Counted from the first letter of the stretch, positions 25,768 through 36,839 are shown. The stretch: DNA of 64,000 nt from Gnetum montanum (GCA_015680685.1 MNCI01034802.1:12129-76128); one strand, 5' to 3'. Numbers and translations are program-made. Notes: a model not told the origin generated them from the sequence alone.

Positions 25768-26119
25768 CTAGTTTAATGTCATTGCAGACGTGTTGTAGTT
25801 TAACGTCATTTCGGACAGTTCATAGTTTAATGTCATTTCGGACAGTTCGTAGTTTAACGTCATTTCGAACAGTTCGTAGTTTAACGTCATTTCGGATAGT
25901 TCATAGTTTAATGTCATTTCAGATAGTTCATAGTTTAACGTCATTTCAAACAGTTCATAGTTTAACGTCATTTTGGACAGTTCATAGTTTAACGTCATTT
26001 CGGATAGTTCGTAGTTTAACATCATTTTGGATAGTTCTTAGTTTAACGTCATTTCGAACAATTTGTAGTTTAATTTCATTTCGGACATTTCATAGTTTAA
26101 CGTCATTTCGGACAGTCCA
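25768..26119 (-). repeat. Tandem array of 13 copies of a 27-bp unit in the protease-RT spacer of element E
   Basis: The plus-strand unit is AGTTTAACGTCATTTCGGAC followed by AGTTCAT. Thirteen copies with few changes run without interruption. Because 27 is a multiple of three, the minus strand stays open and reads a nine-residue repeat MTLNYELSE. It starts just past the protease stop at 26131. Confidence 0.95.
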
Positions 26120-26130
26120 TGTTATTTGTT

Positions 26131-26800
26131 CTAGTTGTTGAGTTGCTTCTTGATTCTTTGTAACTTAATGTGTGGGGCTGGGTGTATGGGAATGATCTTA
26201 TACTCACCTTCCCCTTCATCGGTGATTTCAAAGGGTAGTTCTGACCAAGAAACATCAACAGGAATGGCTCCTATGTCTGTGTCTTCTTGTGTTTCTTCAG
26301 TGCTAGTTGGATTGTGAGTCAACATTGGGTTCACATTCTGATGTATGTTCATGGTTTCTTGTTTAGACTTAATGAACTCAATTTCTAACCCTTGACCTAC
26401 CTCAAGGTATGAGAAAGTGATCGATGCTGTTGTATCCCCATGTATGATGATCTCACCTCCCTCGTAAGCTAGGTGGATCTCCTGATGGATTTGTGAAGAT
26501 ATAGCTTTAAGTTGAGCTAGCCAAGGATGTCCTAGGATCAAATTAAACCCTAGCATTTCATCAACCACTATGAATTCAGCCAATGTAGGGAATTGGTCAC
26601 CTGCTATGAAATCTAAGGTAACCATGCCTTTCACTCCCACATGGGAACCATTGAAATATCTCAAGAAAGAGGTTGTTGTGGGCTATACTTGTTCAGTGAG
26701 TCCCAATATTTCGATGACAGAAAAATGTATTACATTTGTTGTTGCATCATTGTCGACATGCACCCTACGTATTTTGAAATGATCAACCTGTATTATTATG
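26131..26800 (-). pseudogene. Element E protease
   Basis: The minus strand reads VDNDATTNVIHFSVIEILG at the active-site position, then GMVTLDFIAGDQFPTLAEFIVVDEML, NLILGHPWLAQL and QIHQEIHLAYEGGEI. The motif normally has Asp-x-Gly; here the Gly is Asp, so activity is doubtful. The same region in element G reads VDDRASTNV. The open part covers 26664-26131; the active-site piece is in an adjoining frame. Confidence 0.75.
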
Positions 26801-28740
26801 AACATAGGGGCTATAGTGATTTCCCCTATTTTCTCATCTAGCTTAATGTCCTTAACGCAGAACTCTAAGGATGTGGTCTTGGATTCCTGAAATTGTGGGG
26901 ATAATACTGCATAAATGGATGGTTCATCTTCAGGAATATCCTCACTAACAGGAATTGAAGTTAGAATCTATACGAGAGCCTCTCGATGTACTGGTGAAGT
27001 CATTACTAGGTCATATAGACTTAAAGAAGTATTCTTTTGTTTTAAGACTTGTGTGACCTGGTTCAACACATTTGCTAGGTCTTTACCATTTGGGACATTC
27101 TTATCCGTAGAGATTTGGTCCATTTGACCTAGCATTCGTATTTCTCATGGAGGGGTTTTTAGGTTAGTAGATGAGAATGCTAGGTTTGGGATATAACTTG
27201 TGACTTCATCTTTATTTTTGTGACTTGTACTAGGCTCATTAACGGATGGACTCATGGGAACGGTTCTTAGTAGTGTAGGCTTTGGAAGTCCTAATTTATG
27301 TCCATGATTTTCTCTCTCCATGCACTCTCTTTTTTCTTTTTCCAAGCACTCTCTTATTAGCCTATCGGTAAGACGTTCTCGCAAAGGTCATCGAGAAGTG
27401 GAGGTGGGTTGTGTGCCAAGGTGTTTTGGCACCTGGACCACAAAGGGAATGGATTACCCCTCAGATGGTATGTTTGTTGTGGTGGCAACCAGAGGAGGTA
27501 TGTGGATGATGAATGGTTTTGATGGTGTGGGGGATGTGTGCATGGTAAAAGGGGTTTGAGGATATATTGAGGTAGGTGTGTTTTCTGAATGCCCACAAAT
27601 CACAAAAGGCTTTCGAGGAACATCTTGTCTATCTTCGACATGGATAGTATTAATCACATATGGGGCATCGTTGGTTTTGGTATTGAGAAGATCCTTGTAG
27701 ACCCCCATGGATTGGTTTTGAGGCCTTACCGAGTTTGTCTCATCGAACACTACTTCACCCCCATCTATCATGTGTTGTATGTCATGTTTCAACACAAAGC
27801 AGTAATCAGTCCCATGACCACACCATTGGTGATATTCACAAAACCTATCCAACCTAAAGACTTTTGGAATGGGAGGTTCATTGGCTATTGCTAAAGCTGG
27901 ATTTTTGGCCAATTAGCAAAAGTGATCATGTCTTTGCGAGGCCGTAGGAGACATTTGTTTGTGTTGAATTAGCCCAGCCTTTAGAAGTTGATCAAGTAGT
28001 TGTGAAGGTTTCATGGGCAATGGTGTGTATTGAACAGGGTATTTTCTTTCAAAGGTACGGGCATGACCTGTGTTGTTGTTTCTATTTAAGGAATTTCCAG
28101 GTGTATGAGTGGGTGTGGTTCTTTCATAGTTGTTTGTGATAACAGGTTGTTTTCCTTCAGCCACTGCTGCTACTGTTGTTTTGGATTTATCTTTCCTCGT
28201 ATGTTGGCTCCTAAAGGTTGAGTAGGCTAGGTCATTACTTGTTTGTGCTGCTTCCTCTATGTATTTGATTTGTACAAATGCTTGGCTCAATGTGCAGGGT
28301 TTTAGGTAGTAAATTTTTGACTTAATAAAGTCATTCATGGCTGACTTAAGGATAGTGAGCAAATATGTTTCGGGGATAGGTTCATGAAGTTTGTTTAAGG
28401 CTGCACTCCACCTTTGGATAAATTTCTGTGTTGACTCCAATGGAACTTGTTTAACTTGAATCAAGCTATCTAACGTGGCTTCAAGTTTCAAATTGTACTT
28501 GAAACGGGTGACAAACTGATGCAACAAACTCTCTAAAGAAGATATGAAGCTATGAGGTAAAGATTGGTACCAGTCTAAGGCTTTTCTGATTAAGGACATT
28601 GCAAACACTCGCAAAATTACATGGGGCCATGCTTGAAGTAAAAGGCTTTTAGTTCTAAATGTCACTAGGTGGGCATTTGGGTCCCCTTCTCCATTGTACT
28701 TGGTCAGTTGAGGTAATGAGACTCCTTTTGGCAAGGTCAA
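26801..28740 (-). pseudogene. Element E gag
   Basis: The 275-codon open frame 28740-27913 starts MTLPKGVSLPQL and contains YNGEGDPNAHLVTF, WYQSLPHSFISSLESL, FVTRFKYNL and QKFIQRW, a typical retrotransposon gag core. The next frame (27912-27454) has RFCEYHQWCGHGTDYCFVLK, a zinc-knuckle-like motif common in plant Ty3 gag. The remainder leads to protease through the piece SLYDLVMTSPVHREALV. Element G has recognisable equivalents of all parts (59660-61600). Confidence 0.85.
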
Positions 28741-29090
28741 GGGTGGAACTGAGGGGTCAATTGGATCATCTTGATAGAAATATAGTACCTTGACTTCCTC
28801 ATTGTTGAAATTTTTAAGGTGTTTTAATTCTTCTACCTACGAGTGCATCATTTTTTGTGTGTATGCCCATTCTTGGGCGGTAGGCAAACCGATGGATTGA
28901 GTGGATTGTGGATGATAATAGTTTAATTGTTGCATTGTTTGTGGAAAGGTAGGTTGTTGGGCTAACATTTGTTGTGGATGGTATTCAGGACTGAGACTAT
29001 CGGTGGAGCCCACTACCTAGCTACAGGTTGTGAGGTAACACCTTGAACATGTTGGGTTGGAGTAATCAGTGGTGCCCCATGAATCTGCAT

Positions 29091-30008
29091 CTATGGTATG
29101 TAATGGGTGGATGTGGAAGCTGGTATGACTGACGGTATTCCAATTACTTGAGGTTGGAAGATTGACCCTACATTGGTTTGGAGGAGTTTTTGGGACTGCA
29201 CTAGTGGAGGAATGATGAAAGTGGATGCATCAGAGTCAATGTTATTGAGCACAGAGAAGATAAGAATGGAATGGGGAATAGGTGCTCGAGTTTTTGCAGA
29301 TGAAGAAGGAAACACATTTTCTTCTAGGAAAGGATGGGATAATGGGTTTGTGTGGGCATGGGGGCTAATAGTATGGTATGATTCTCCATGTTTAGATTGG
29401 GCTGCAAAGTCATCTTCTTCATCTTGAGGCTTTATGGGGGGTAGTTGTAAGGCTTGACTTCTAGCCATAAGAAGCTGAGATATGAGTTTATGATGGTTTT
29501 TAGATAGTGGGATTATGTCAAATGCAGAAGGGATGAACTCACGTCCTCCTTTGTGGATAAATTCATATTCTCGCTTAGCTTTCCTCTCTACACGATCAAT
29601 GGGTAGGTTGGCTTGGATTTTGACACAGATAAAATTATACTGTTCGGGTGTAAGAGTTGCATGAATGGGGCCTTTGCCCTGTAGCCTGAGGGATTGGCGT
29701 GTAGGGCCTTGAGGATTTATGTGTTTAATAATGATTATGGATTCCATACCAGTCACAGGGTTTGAAGCTTCGGCGCCAAAGTCAGCAATCGGTAGTGTTA
29801 CTAGGTTGATTTGGAAAGATTCCATGATAAATGTGAATGGACTGGGGTAGATGAATGGAGTTGGATCATAAGCAGTTGTAGCATGGTGTGATACAAGCTC
29901 AGTGTAATCAACAGGGACAAGCAGACTTAAATGGGCAAGGTGAATGAGTTTTGATAGGTAGTGACATTTTAACCAATAATAAGAAAGTGGTCCTCGTTCT
30001 AGTGCCAA
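29091..30008 (-). CDS. Element E ORF upstream of gag, unknown function
   Basis: A 305-codon open frame lies between the 5' LTR and gag. Its first residues overlap the presumed primer-binding site, so the true start may be the ATG of MESFQINLVTLPIADF near 29826. The middle is charged and basic (VERKAKREYEFIHKGGREFIPSAF); the end is rich in Pro, Ser and Val. No known domain was recognised. Ogre elements also carry an ORF before gag, but sequence identity to it is not claimed. It is the longest intact frame in E. Confidence 0.55.
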   Translation of the reverse strand: MALERGPLSYYWLKCHYLSKLIHLAHLSLLVPVDYTELVSHHATTAYDPTPFIYPSPFTFIMESFQINLVTLPIADFGAEASNPVTGMESIIIIKHINPQGPTRQSLRLQGKGPIHATLTPEQYNFICVKIQANLPIDRVERKAKREYEFIHKGGREFIPSAFDIIPLSKNHHKLISQLLMARSQALQLPPIKPQDEEDDFAAQSKHGESYHTISPHAHTNPLSHPFLEENVFPSSSAKTRAPIPHSILIFSVLNNIDSDASTFIIPPLVQSQKLLQTNVGSIFQPQVIGIPSVIPASTSTHYIP

Positions 30009-30011
30009 AAA
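29989..30011 (-). other. Presumed primer-binding site of element E
   Basis: One base inside the 5' LTR the minus strand reads five T, then GGCACTAGAACGAGGACC. Elements F and G have the same motif at the same place. The tRNA partner was not identified. Confidence 0.55.
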
Positions 30012-30012
30012 C

Positions 30013-31124
30013 TATACTGACCTAAATCGTTGGTGTAAAGCTAGAAAGGAAATAGACACCGAGAGATCATCAGATAGCCATAGCTAACCCTGCCTTCACC
30101 TGAGGGCAAGCTGGAAAAGTAAACGAAGGTAGAGTGCCTTGGATGATCTGCATGTAGATCAACCAAGGACTTCCCCAGGCGTAAGCTACGGCTAGCACTG
30201 GGATTATCGTAAACAGGATGTAAATGGAATGCAAACAACAATATGAAATGTAAATAGAGTGTATTGAATTTTAAATAAAGCGTAAACAGAGCTATATTAT
30301 AGACAAATCATAAACTGAAGTAAATAATGTAAATGAAAAGAAATAATGAAACTGTATTGTATTTCTTAAACAGGAATATGCACCAGTCAAAGCGTAGTTG
30401 CACACGTGTGGATGGCAAGTCAAACGCCATGAGGGCTTGACATGCCCACAAATGGGGATTTATAATGAAATGTACAACAAGAGAAATTTGAGTGCCCGGT
30501 GTGACCTGCAGTATGACCTCCAAAACTTGCAATTTTGAGTAGAAATCTAGAATTTTTAAAGGTTGGGACCCATAGTTATCAATAGTGGACCCTAAGGATG
30601 ACTTGCACCCTTGAAATCAAGTAATTTTAGCTCAGTTTTGGGGCTCTAAAAGTTGGTGATGCTGATCCTTACGCTGTGCAGCGTCTAAAAAAGTAACCCC
30701 AACATAAGCAAGTCAAAATGGCACATTTGAGACACAAATCTTGATTTTCTAGAGGCTAGGAGCTGCTGGGGACCTTGATGAAGATCATGGGGAATCCTTG
30801 TGATTAATTTCAGCCTATTTTAACTCAATTTCAGGGCTCAAAAAGTTGATGACACTGATCCTTACACTGTGCAGTGTCTGAAAAAGTAGCCAAAGTGTAC
30901 TTAGCCAAAACAAAACATTTTGAACTTGAAAATTTTGATTCTCAATGCTGGAAGTTGGTGCAGTTTCCTGTCGGCCCCAGGGGGACCTTTCCTATTGAAT
31001 CATGGGCCATCGGGGGCTATTTCGGAGGCCTCCAAGTTTGGTCACGTTGTACTCATGTTGGGCAGTAGCATGACTTAGCTTGATTCTTGTCTAAAAGTGC
31101 TAGGCCAAAATTAGTGGTGTTTCA
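30013..31124 (-). repeat. 5' LTR of element E (1112 bp, internally deleted)
   Basis: It aligns with 18824-20388 but lacks about 453 bases equivalent to about 19240-19693. The inner end reads TA instead of TG, a transition. The outer end at 31124 is intact CA followed by the target duplication. Confidence 0.9.
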
Positions 31125-31129
31125 CCTTC

Positions 31130-31553
31130 TCTCCTAGTTAAGTGCCTTAGTACGACCACTTTGAGCACGTGCGTTACGCTTGGTGATCCCAGCAATGATT
31201 AGCGTTTGGTAACCAAGGTTGCATCGGTTCAGGATGTGAACGGTAAGTGGGAACGGATGCTGATGCTAGGTTAATTTAGACTTAGTTCGTTAGTTGAAGT
31301 TAGTTAATTAGTCTCTTTAACCCTTCACCTCAATAGCATAGAAGATAAAATAGAAAAGACATAAAAATCATATACCTCAGACTTACTTAACCATACACCA
31401 TGACAACTACAAGTGAGTTTGGGAAGATAACAAATGATTAACCCTAAGTATTCCATAAGGCCTGTAGGCACTTAGTCTATGGAGTTCAATCAGATCGCGC
31501 ATGTAACACTTGTATTCGTATGGTTGAGTGTTGGGATACCTCGCCACTCATCA
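31130..31553 (+). repeat. 3' LTR of element A, right part
   Basis: It resumes with TCTCCTAGTTAAG exactly where 18823 stops, matching 5' LTR 12648-13070, and ends CATCA before the duplicated ACATG. Confidence 0.9.
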
Positions 31554-33450
31554 ACATGCCTAGTTGAAATTTTTACTACCTCTACAATATTTAGCATGTT
31601 TTGAGTGGCAAGAAAATGCTCATTGACATCTTTATTTAGATGATATCTATAGTTCATGGCAGTCTCTACGATTATCATTGTTCTTTCACAATTCACCTTC
31701 ATTATGGTTGTCCTTTTTGTGATGTTTATCAAAACCAGAAGAGGAAGAAGAAGGTGTATAAGAAGAGGGTGAAGAGGGAGGAAGATTTCCACCACCATGA
31801 TATCTACCACATCCTCTATGCTTGTCATAGCCACATTTGTTAGCTTTCTTATCATCTTGATGCTTGCCCAAGCCTTTTCTTTGACTCTCAGTTTTTCTTG
31901 AACCTGGATTATTAATAATGGACTATAGCTTTAGGTTCAAGCCCCCATCACCAATATCAAGGGGTGGAAAATCTTTATGTTGAGAAACCCCAAAGGGAGG
32001 ATCATCCTTATCATTTTGGTTAAGTAGGAACAAGGAATTGATAAGCCATTTTTCCTTCAAAGCCTCATGGTGATTTTCCTAATGCCAATATCTCCTACAT
32101 TGTGTTTTAGTGGGACAATAGTCCTATAGTCATGGTCATGCACAACATACTCTTCTTGAAGATCCTAGATACCTAACCTCCTACAAGTTTCGAGTAGCAT
32201 CTTGGGCATAGATCGATTGGGAGGCATTAAAATGTTATCCTCCATATCTCACCATTGTAGTTGTTCATCCTAATGTAGGATGAAGGTAAAGTCAAGTACA
32301 TACTCATCTAGATGAGTATATACCACCCTACATTCTTGAGGCACTAGCAGTTTAGTATCATCGTGCTTGTGAGAAGAAGACATTCTACAATTAGAATAAT
32401 TTATCAATGTTCTTAAANATTAACCATACACCATGACAACTACAAGTGAGTCTAGGAAGACAACAAATGATTAACCCTAAGTATTCCATAAGGCATGTAG
32501 GCACTTAGTCTATGAAGTTCGATTAGATTGTGCATGTAACACTTGTATTCGTATGGTTGAGTGTTGGGATACCTCGCCACTCATCAACATGCCTAGTTGA
32601 AATTTTTACTACTTCTACAATATTTAGCATGTTTTGAGTGGCAAGAAAATGCTCATTGACATCTTTATTTAGATGATACCTATAGTTCATGGTAGTCTCT
32701 ATGATTATCATTGTTCTTTCACAATTCACCTTCATTATGGTTGTCCTTTTTGTGATGTTTATCAAAACTAGAAGAGGAAGAAGAAGGTGTATAAGAAGAG
32801 GGTGAAGAGGGAGGAAGATTTCCACCACCATGATATCTACCACATCCTCTATGCTTGTCATAGCCACATTTGTTAGCTTTCTTATCATCTTGATGCCTGC
32901 CCAAGCCTTTTCTTTGACTCTCAGTTTTTCCTGAACCTAGATTATTAATAATGAACTATAGCTTTAGGGTCAAGCCCCCATCACCAATATCAAGGGGTGG
33001 AAAATCTTTATGTTGAGAAACGCCAAAGGGAGGATCATCCTTATCATTTCGGTTAAGTAGGAACAAGGAATTGATAAGCCATTTTTCCTTCAAAGCCTCA
33101 TGGTGATTTTCCTAATGCCAATATCTCCTACATTGTGTTTTAGTGGGACAATAGTCCTATATTCATGGTCATGCACAACATACTCTTGTTGAAGATCCTA
33201 GATACCTAAACTCCTACAAGTTTGGAGTAGCATCTTGGGCATAGATCGAGTGGAAGGCATTAAAATATTATCCTCCATATCTCACCATTGTAGTTGTTCA
33301 TCCTGATGTAGGATGAAGGTAAAGTCAAGTACATACTCATCTAGATGAGTATATACCACCCTATATTCTTGAGGCACTAGCAGTTTAGTATCATTGTGTT
33401 TGTAAGAAGAAGACATTCTACAATTAGAATAATTTATCAATGTTCTTAAA
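31385..33450. repeat. Direct tandem duplication of about 1033 bp with an ambiguous base at the joint
   Basis: 31385-32417 and 32418-33450 match with only a few percent differences. Each copy holds the last 168 or so bases of A's 3' LTR, the ACATG duplication and the start of element B's gag. The N at 32418 lies exactly at the junction. Confidence 0.9.
31559..33416 (-). pseudogene. Element B gag N-terminal part (present twice through the tandem duplication)
   Basis: The minus strand starts MSSYKHNDTKLLVPQEY at 33416 and continues RVVYTHLDEYVLDFTFILHQDE, equivalent to A from 13214. A Ser/His/Lys-rich region (HQDDKKANKCGYDKHRGCG, then a run of Ser) follows. Stops interrupt it. The duplicated 121-codon frames at 31855-31490 and 32888-32523 lie in a second frame of the same region and are not separate genes. 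Confidence 0.6.
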
Positions 33451-33551
33451 TTATTATATTTATTTCTACAACAACATTTGACCTTATGGTTCTTCCAACT
33501 ATGTTAATGATCTTCACAATGCCTAGATAGTGCATATTTCAAATAAAAAGA

Positions 33552-33570
33552 ATCCCTGGTAATGATGCCA
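33552..33570 (-). other. Primer-binding site of element B
   Basis: The minus strand reads TGGCATCATTACCAGGGAT one base from the LTR end. It is a decayed form of the TGGCGCC-type site of element A. Confidence 0.65.
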
Positions 33571-33571
33571 A

Positions 33572-34469
33572 TGATGAGTGGTGAATACCCTTATGCTTAA
33601 CCATATGAATCACAAGCATTCATGCTCGATGTGGTTGAATTCTATGAATTCTATGTCTTCCAATACACTAGTCTCTAGGAAGTGAACTTGTCCCAATAGT
33701 CATTCATTGTCTTCCCAATTACACTTGTGATATACAAAGGTATGGTTAAGTGTAATCAAGGCATATGGTTTTTATTATTTTTATGTTTTATATTTTGAGT
33801 GCTTAAAAGAAAGGATGAAGGAAATGAAGTAATTCAATTTCTAATTTAATCTAACTAACTAACCAAGGTCTAACTATTCCTAACATAAGTATCTGGTTTG
33901 ACTTTCCATGCACATCCTAAACATCTATAACATTGTTGGGTTATCAAGCATTAAGCATTACTAGGATTACCAATGATCATTCGCATGCTTGAAGTGATCA
34001 TATTTATGTGCTTAATTTATTGATATTAATGTAGCTAGCTTAATTTCTTAATTAGCCTAATTATTGAAAACATTAAAGGAAATTGCATGAAACATTAAAT
34101 GCATAAATAAAATATTTAATGTAGCTGAAGTGTTACAAGGTTTATCAAAAAGCTCATCTTTATTATTACATATACTATTATGCTCAGGTATAATAGTGCT
34201 TGAATAAAGGTTCGTACACTTAATGATTCTTACTGTGGGCAGTTTGGGAAAATATTTAACTATGGAAAAGAAAAACTACAAGAGCTCTTCTATGCTATGA
34301 ATAAGATTACCACCAAACCATGCACCCAAGCACTATATTTATAGGTTGTTATACATCCCATGACATTAGATATCCAACACCATGATTGAGCCCCCAATAT
34401 TAGGTATTCGATATCAAGGCTCTGATATCGGATATTTGATATCAGAGTTAGATGAAATACACTTCATCA
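33572..34469 (-). repeat. 5' LTR of element B
   Basis: About 898 bp. In element orientation it begins TGATGAAGTG, has GATATC-type words and a CTATAAATATAG TATA-like site near 34335-34346, and ends CTCATCA. A related partial LTR lies at 45400-45747. The bases outside are CTTAG; the matching left-hand copy was not found. Confidence 0.7.
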
Positions 34470-35669
34470 CTTAGAGTTTCCAAATCAAGAATCTTACCAC
34501 TAGGATAACACCTCATTGTTATTAATTTTTTTTTTATTTTTTATCTTTAGAGAGATTATTTTCCTTCTCTTTATAAGAAACTCGTTACTAAGATGTGAAA
34601 ACCTATAAGGGCATGTATAAAACAAGCATAAGGCTTAATCCTTTTCCTATTCCAAATGGAAGATTTTTAAGATTTATTATAAGGATGAAAACCTAAAAAG
34701 ATATCCCCAAACAATTTCGCTTTTTCTTTAAACATTTTGATATGTTGATGATATAATGTACTTTGAATTTTTTCTAATTATTTCGCATTGAACAATAATG
34801 AACTAGGAATACAACCTAAAAAAGAAATGATAGTAAATAAATTTTAAAATTGATTAGAAAATAGATCATGAGTAGAAATCCCAGGTAGCCATGAATACTA
34901 TTAAAATAATGACTGTAAGTTCAATAAATTCTAAAACTGAATAGAGGAAATAATTAGTAATTTGGAGAAAATAAAGTTAAAATGAAAATAACAGAGATCC
35001 TAAAATTGAAATAAAGGCTATATAATCAAATTTTTTCACTAGATTGCATTCAAATAAAAAGTTCATACAAGCATACATAACCAAGCATATAATGATAACT
35101 AAAGTCCATAACTCATAGAGCCCCAAATTTCAGTTGTATGATAGATTTCCTTTTGTATAAGCTTGCCTACCCATAGCTCTAGGAGGTACGCCTATTCTAG
35201 CAAGTCTTCACACTTAGCCATTTATTCTTTTGAGAGCTACTTAAAGAACTCCTTATTGAGGTAGCAACCAATGTCAATATTCTCTTCCTTAGTTTTTAAT
35301 CACTAAAACTTGTCTAACAATGAATCAAAAGGGATAAGGTTAAGGGTAAGAACAATCTCTAACTATGGTAAGAAGTTTGACAATTTAAAACTTTCCTCTT
35401 CCACTTTAGAAACAAAGTTTAAAAAGGAATGAAAATTAGACTCTAAATCATGAAAATTGAAATCAAGTAGATCTAAAAATTTCCCACTTCTCTTCCATTT
35501 GCTTGGCCCTTCTTTTCCCCTATTGATCCTCCTTCTCTATTTTACAAGCACCCTCTATCTTTTGGAGCTAGAGGCCTCAAAATCATTCACATTTTCTACT
35601 CATTTACTTTTCTTCATCTTCACAAGTCCTACACACATTAAGCATAACTAAACAGAATCATTGTTTTTA
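34470..35669. other. AT-rich intergenic sequence, no gene recognised
   Basis: No coding signal is seen. About 85-110 bases at 34650-34735 resemble 39555-39660 in the same orientation (words such as CTTAATCCTTTTCCTATTCC and AAGGATGAAAACCT). The short frame at 35457-35651 is low-complexity. Confidence 0.45.
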
Positions 35670-35685
35670 AAAATAAAAGAGGAAG

Positions 35686-35885
35686 CATACCCAGCTTGGT
35701 CCAAATCATTGTTTAAGTGTTTGGGGATGGGACATATCCCCCACTAACAAGGATTCCCTACAGTGGTAGGGACTTGCGGGGAACCCGGGGTCGGTGTGGG
35801 GTCAACAGCTCTAGCCTGCGCTGTACTAGTGTATAGCCTTCTTTTTTGGGAATAAAAATTTGCTCGATTTTTTCCAAAAAAAAAT
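35686..35885 (+). mobile_element. Short retroposon (about 200 bp) with perfect 16-bp target duplication and A-rich tail
   Basis: AAAATAAAAGAGGAAG occurs at 35670-35685 and again at 35886-35901. The insert is clearly more GC-rich than its surroundings (CGGGGAACCCGGGGTCGG) and ends GGGAATAAAAATTTGCTCGA, pyrimidines, then an A-run. Long target duplications plus an A-tail mean target-primed retroposition by a LINE. It could be a SINE or a 5'-truncated LINE end; no clear Pol III boxes were found. Confidence 0.75.
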
Positions 35886-35901
35886 AAAATAAAAGAGGAA
35901 G

Positions 35902-36839
35902 GGATAGAAATATCAAAATTTATGTTATCATTACATCATTGAAAATACTAACTAGAAAGAAAAACATTGAGAAGTTGAAATCTTTTAGAACTTTTTTCCT
36001 CTTTTTCTATTTTTTAATGAAATAATAGTAAATAAACATTAGGTTTTACTAAATAATATGAGGATTAGTTACAACTGAATTATAAATCTCTAGAAAAGCA
36101 TCACAACATTAAAGTAGCCAAAATTCATCATTTCATGAAAATAGGACAATGGCTATGGTCCTAGAAAATTAAATAAAAAACAATAATAAGTATTTCCCTA
36201 ACGATTTTATAGAAAATCACTCAAATTAAATCATTTCAAGTTTACAGTACCCACAAAGATAAGGTCCTTGTTTGTATCATAACCAAGGAAAATAATAAAA
36301 TAGCACCTAACATATAAAATATAAAGTATAAGGTTGCAGATCATTAGGTATGGGTTTTTCTTATTGTATTTCTTTGAACATGCTACCCTTAACCAGTCAA
36401 ACAACAAGAAACATGCTTAATAATTGGCATATAATATATATATATATAAGCTACAATAAGCTATTAGCCTTACTAGGAAAATAGTTAAAATAGAAAATGT
36501 GTGGCTAAACGATAGAAATAGAAGAAAAATAAGAGCACAACAGCCTTGAAAAAGGAAACTAAAATCACGGAGAGAAGGACAAACAACAAGAAAACCCAAG
36601 ATATTTACTTGTCTATGTGTGTGTATATATACATACAAATTTGTAACAAGCTCGTATGATCCAGAAACAAATTCATACCTCAAAATGCTATCATGAAACA
36701 TGTCACAATAAATAGGCGTTCACGATGCAAAGAGGAAAGAGACAAAAACTAAATAGATAATAACTGAAAAGCAAAATGCATGACCTATGCTTTTGTTCTT
36801 GCTGTTACAACAAGAAACGCATTCCAAATTGCCGACGAG
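35902..36839. other. AT-rich intergenic sequence, no gene recognised
   Basis: It has a short (TA)n stretch near 36430-36447 and a 94-codon minus frame (36701-36417) of hydrophobic, biased composition without motif. Nothing functional can be supported. Confidence 0.45.

Larger units (their letters stand above)
18824..31124 (-). mobile_element. LTR retrotransposon E, 12.3-kb Ty3 element of Tat/Ogre type
   Basis: The ends are TG...CA with the 5-bp duplication CCTTC at 18819-18823 and 31125-31129. In element order (right to left) it has: 5' LTR, an ORF before gag, gag with a zinc-knuckle-like motif, protease, RT, RNase H, a second RNase H, integrase, a repeat-rich 3' region and the 3' LTR. The extra RNase H and extra 5' ORF are known marks of the Tat lineage, which includes Ogre. 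Every protein carries stops or lost catalytic residues. By eye the first 145 or so aligned bases of the two LTRs differ at about 21 positions, all but one transitions, so the insertion is old. Confidence 0.9.
12275..31553 (+). mobile_element. LTR retrotransposon A, non-autonomous Ty3-type (gag and protease only), split by element E
   Basis: The 5-bp target duplication ACATG sits at 12270-12274 and again at 31554-31558. Terminal repeats are 12275-13070 and 18359-18823 plus 31130-31553. The internal part (13071-18358, about 5.3 kb) has gag and a protease but no RT, RNase H or integrase, resembling TR-GAG or LARD-type elements that depend on proteins from others. The host sequence on both sides is element B on the opposite strand. 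Removal of E (18824-31124 plus one CCTTC copy) restores a continuous 3' LTR of about 890 bp. Confidence 0.9.

Noticed and set aside
25768-26119. CRISPR-like array
   Set aside because: Units are directly adjacent with no unique spacers, and the context is a plant retrotransposon.
25662-26141. 159-codon plus-strand repetitive protein
   Set aside because: It is the reverse strand of the 27-bp array; the array lies within an element read from the minus strand.
31490-32888. Two nearly identical 121-codon minus-strand proteins
   Set aside because: They are off-frame readings of the duplicated element B gag and part of A's LTR end, not a gene pair.
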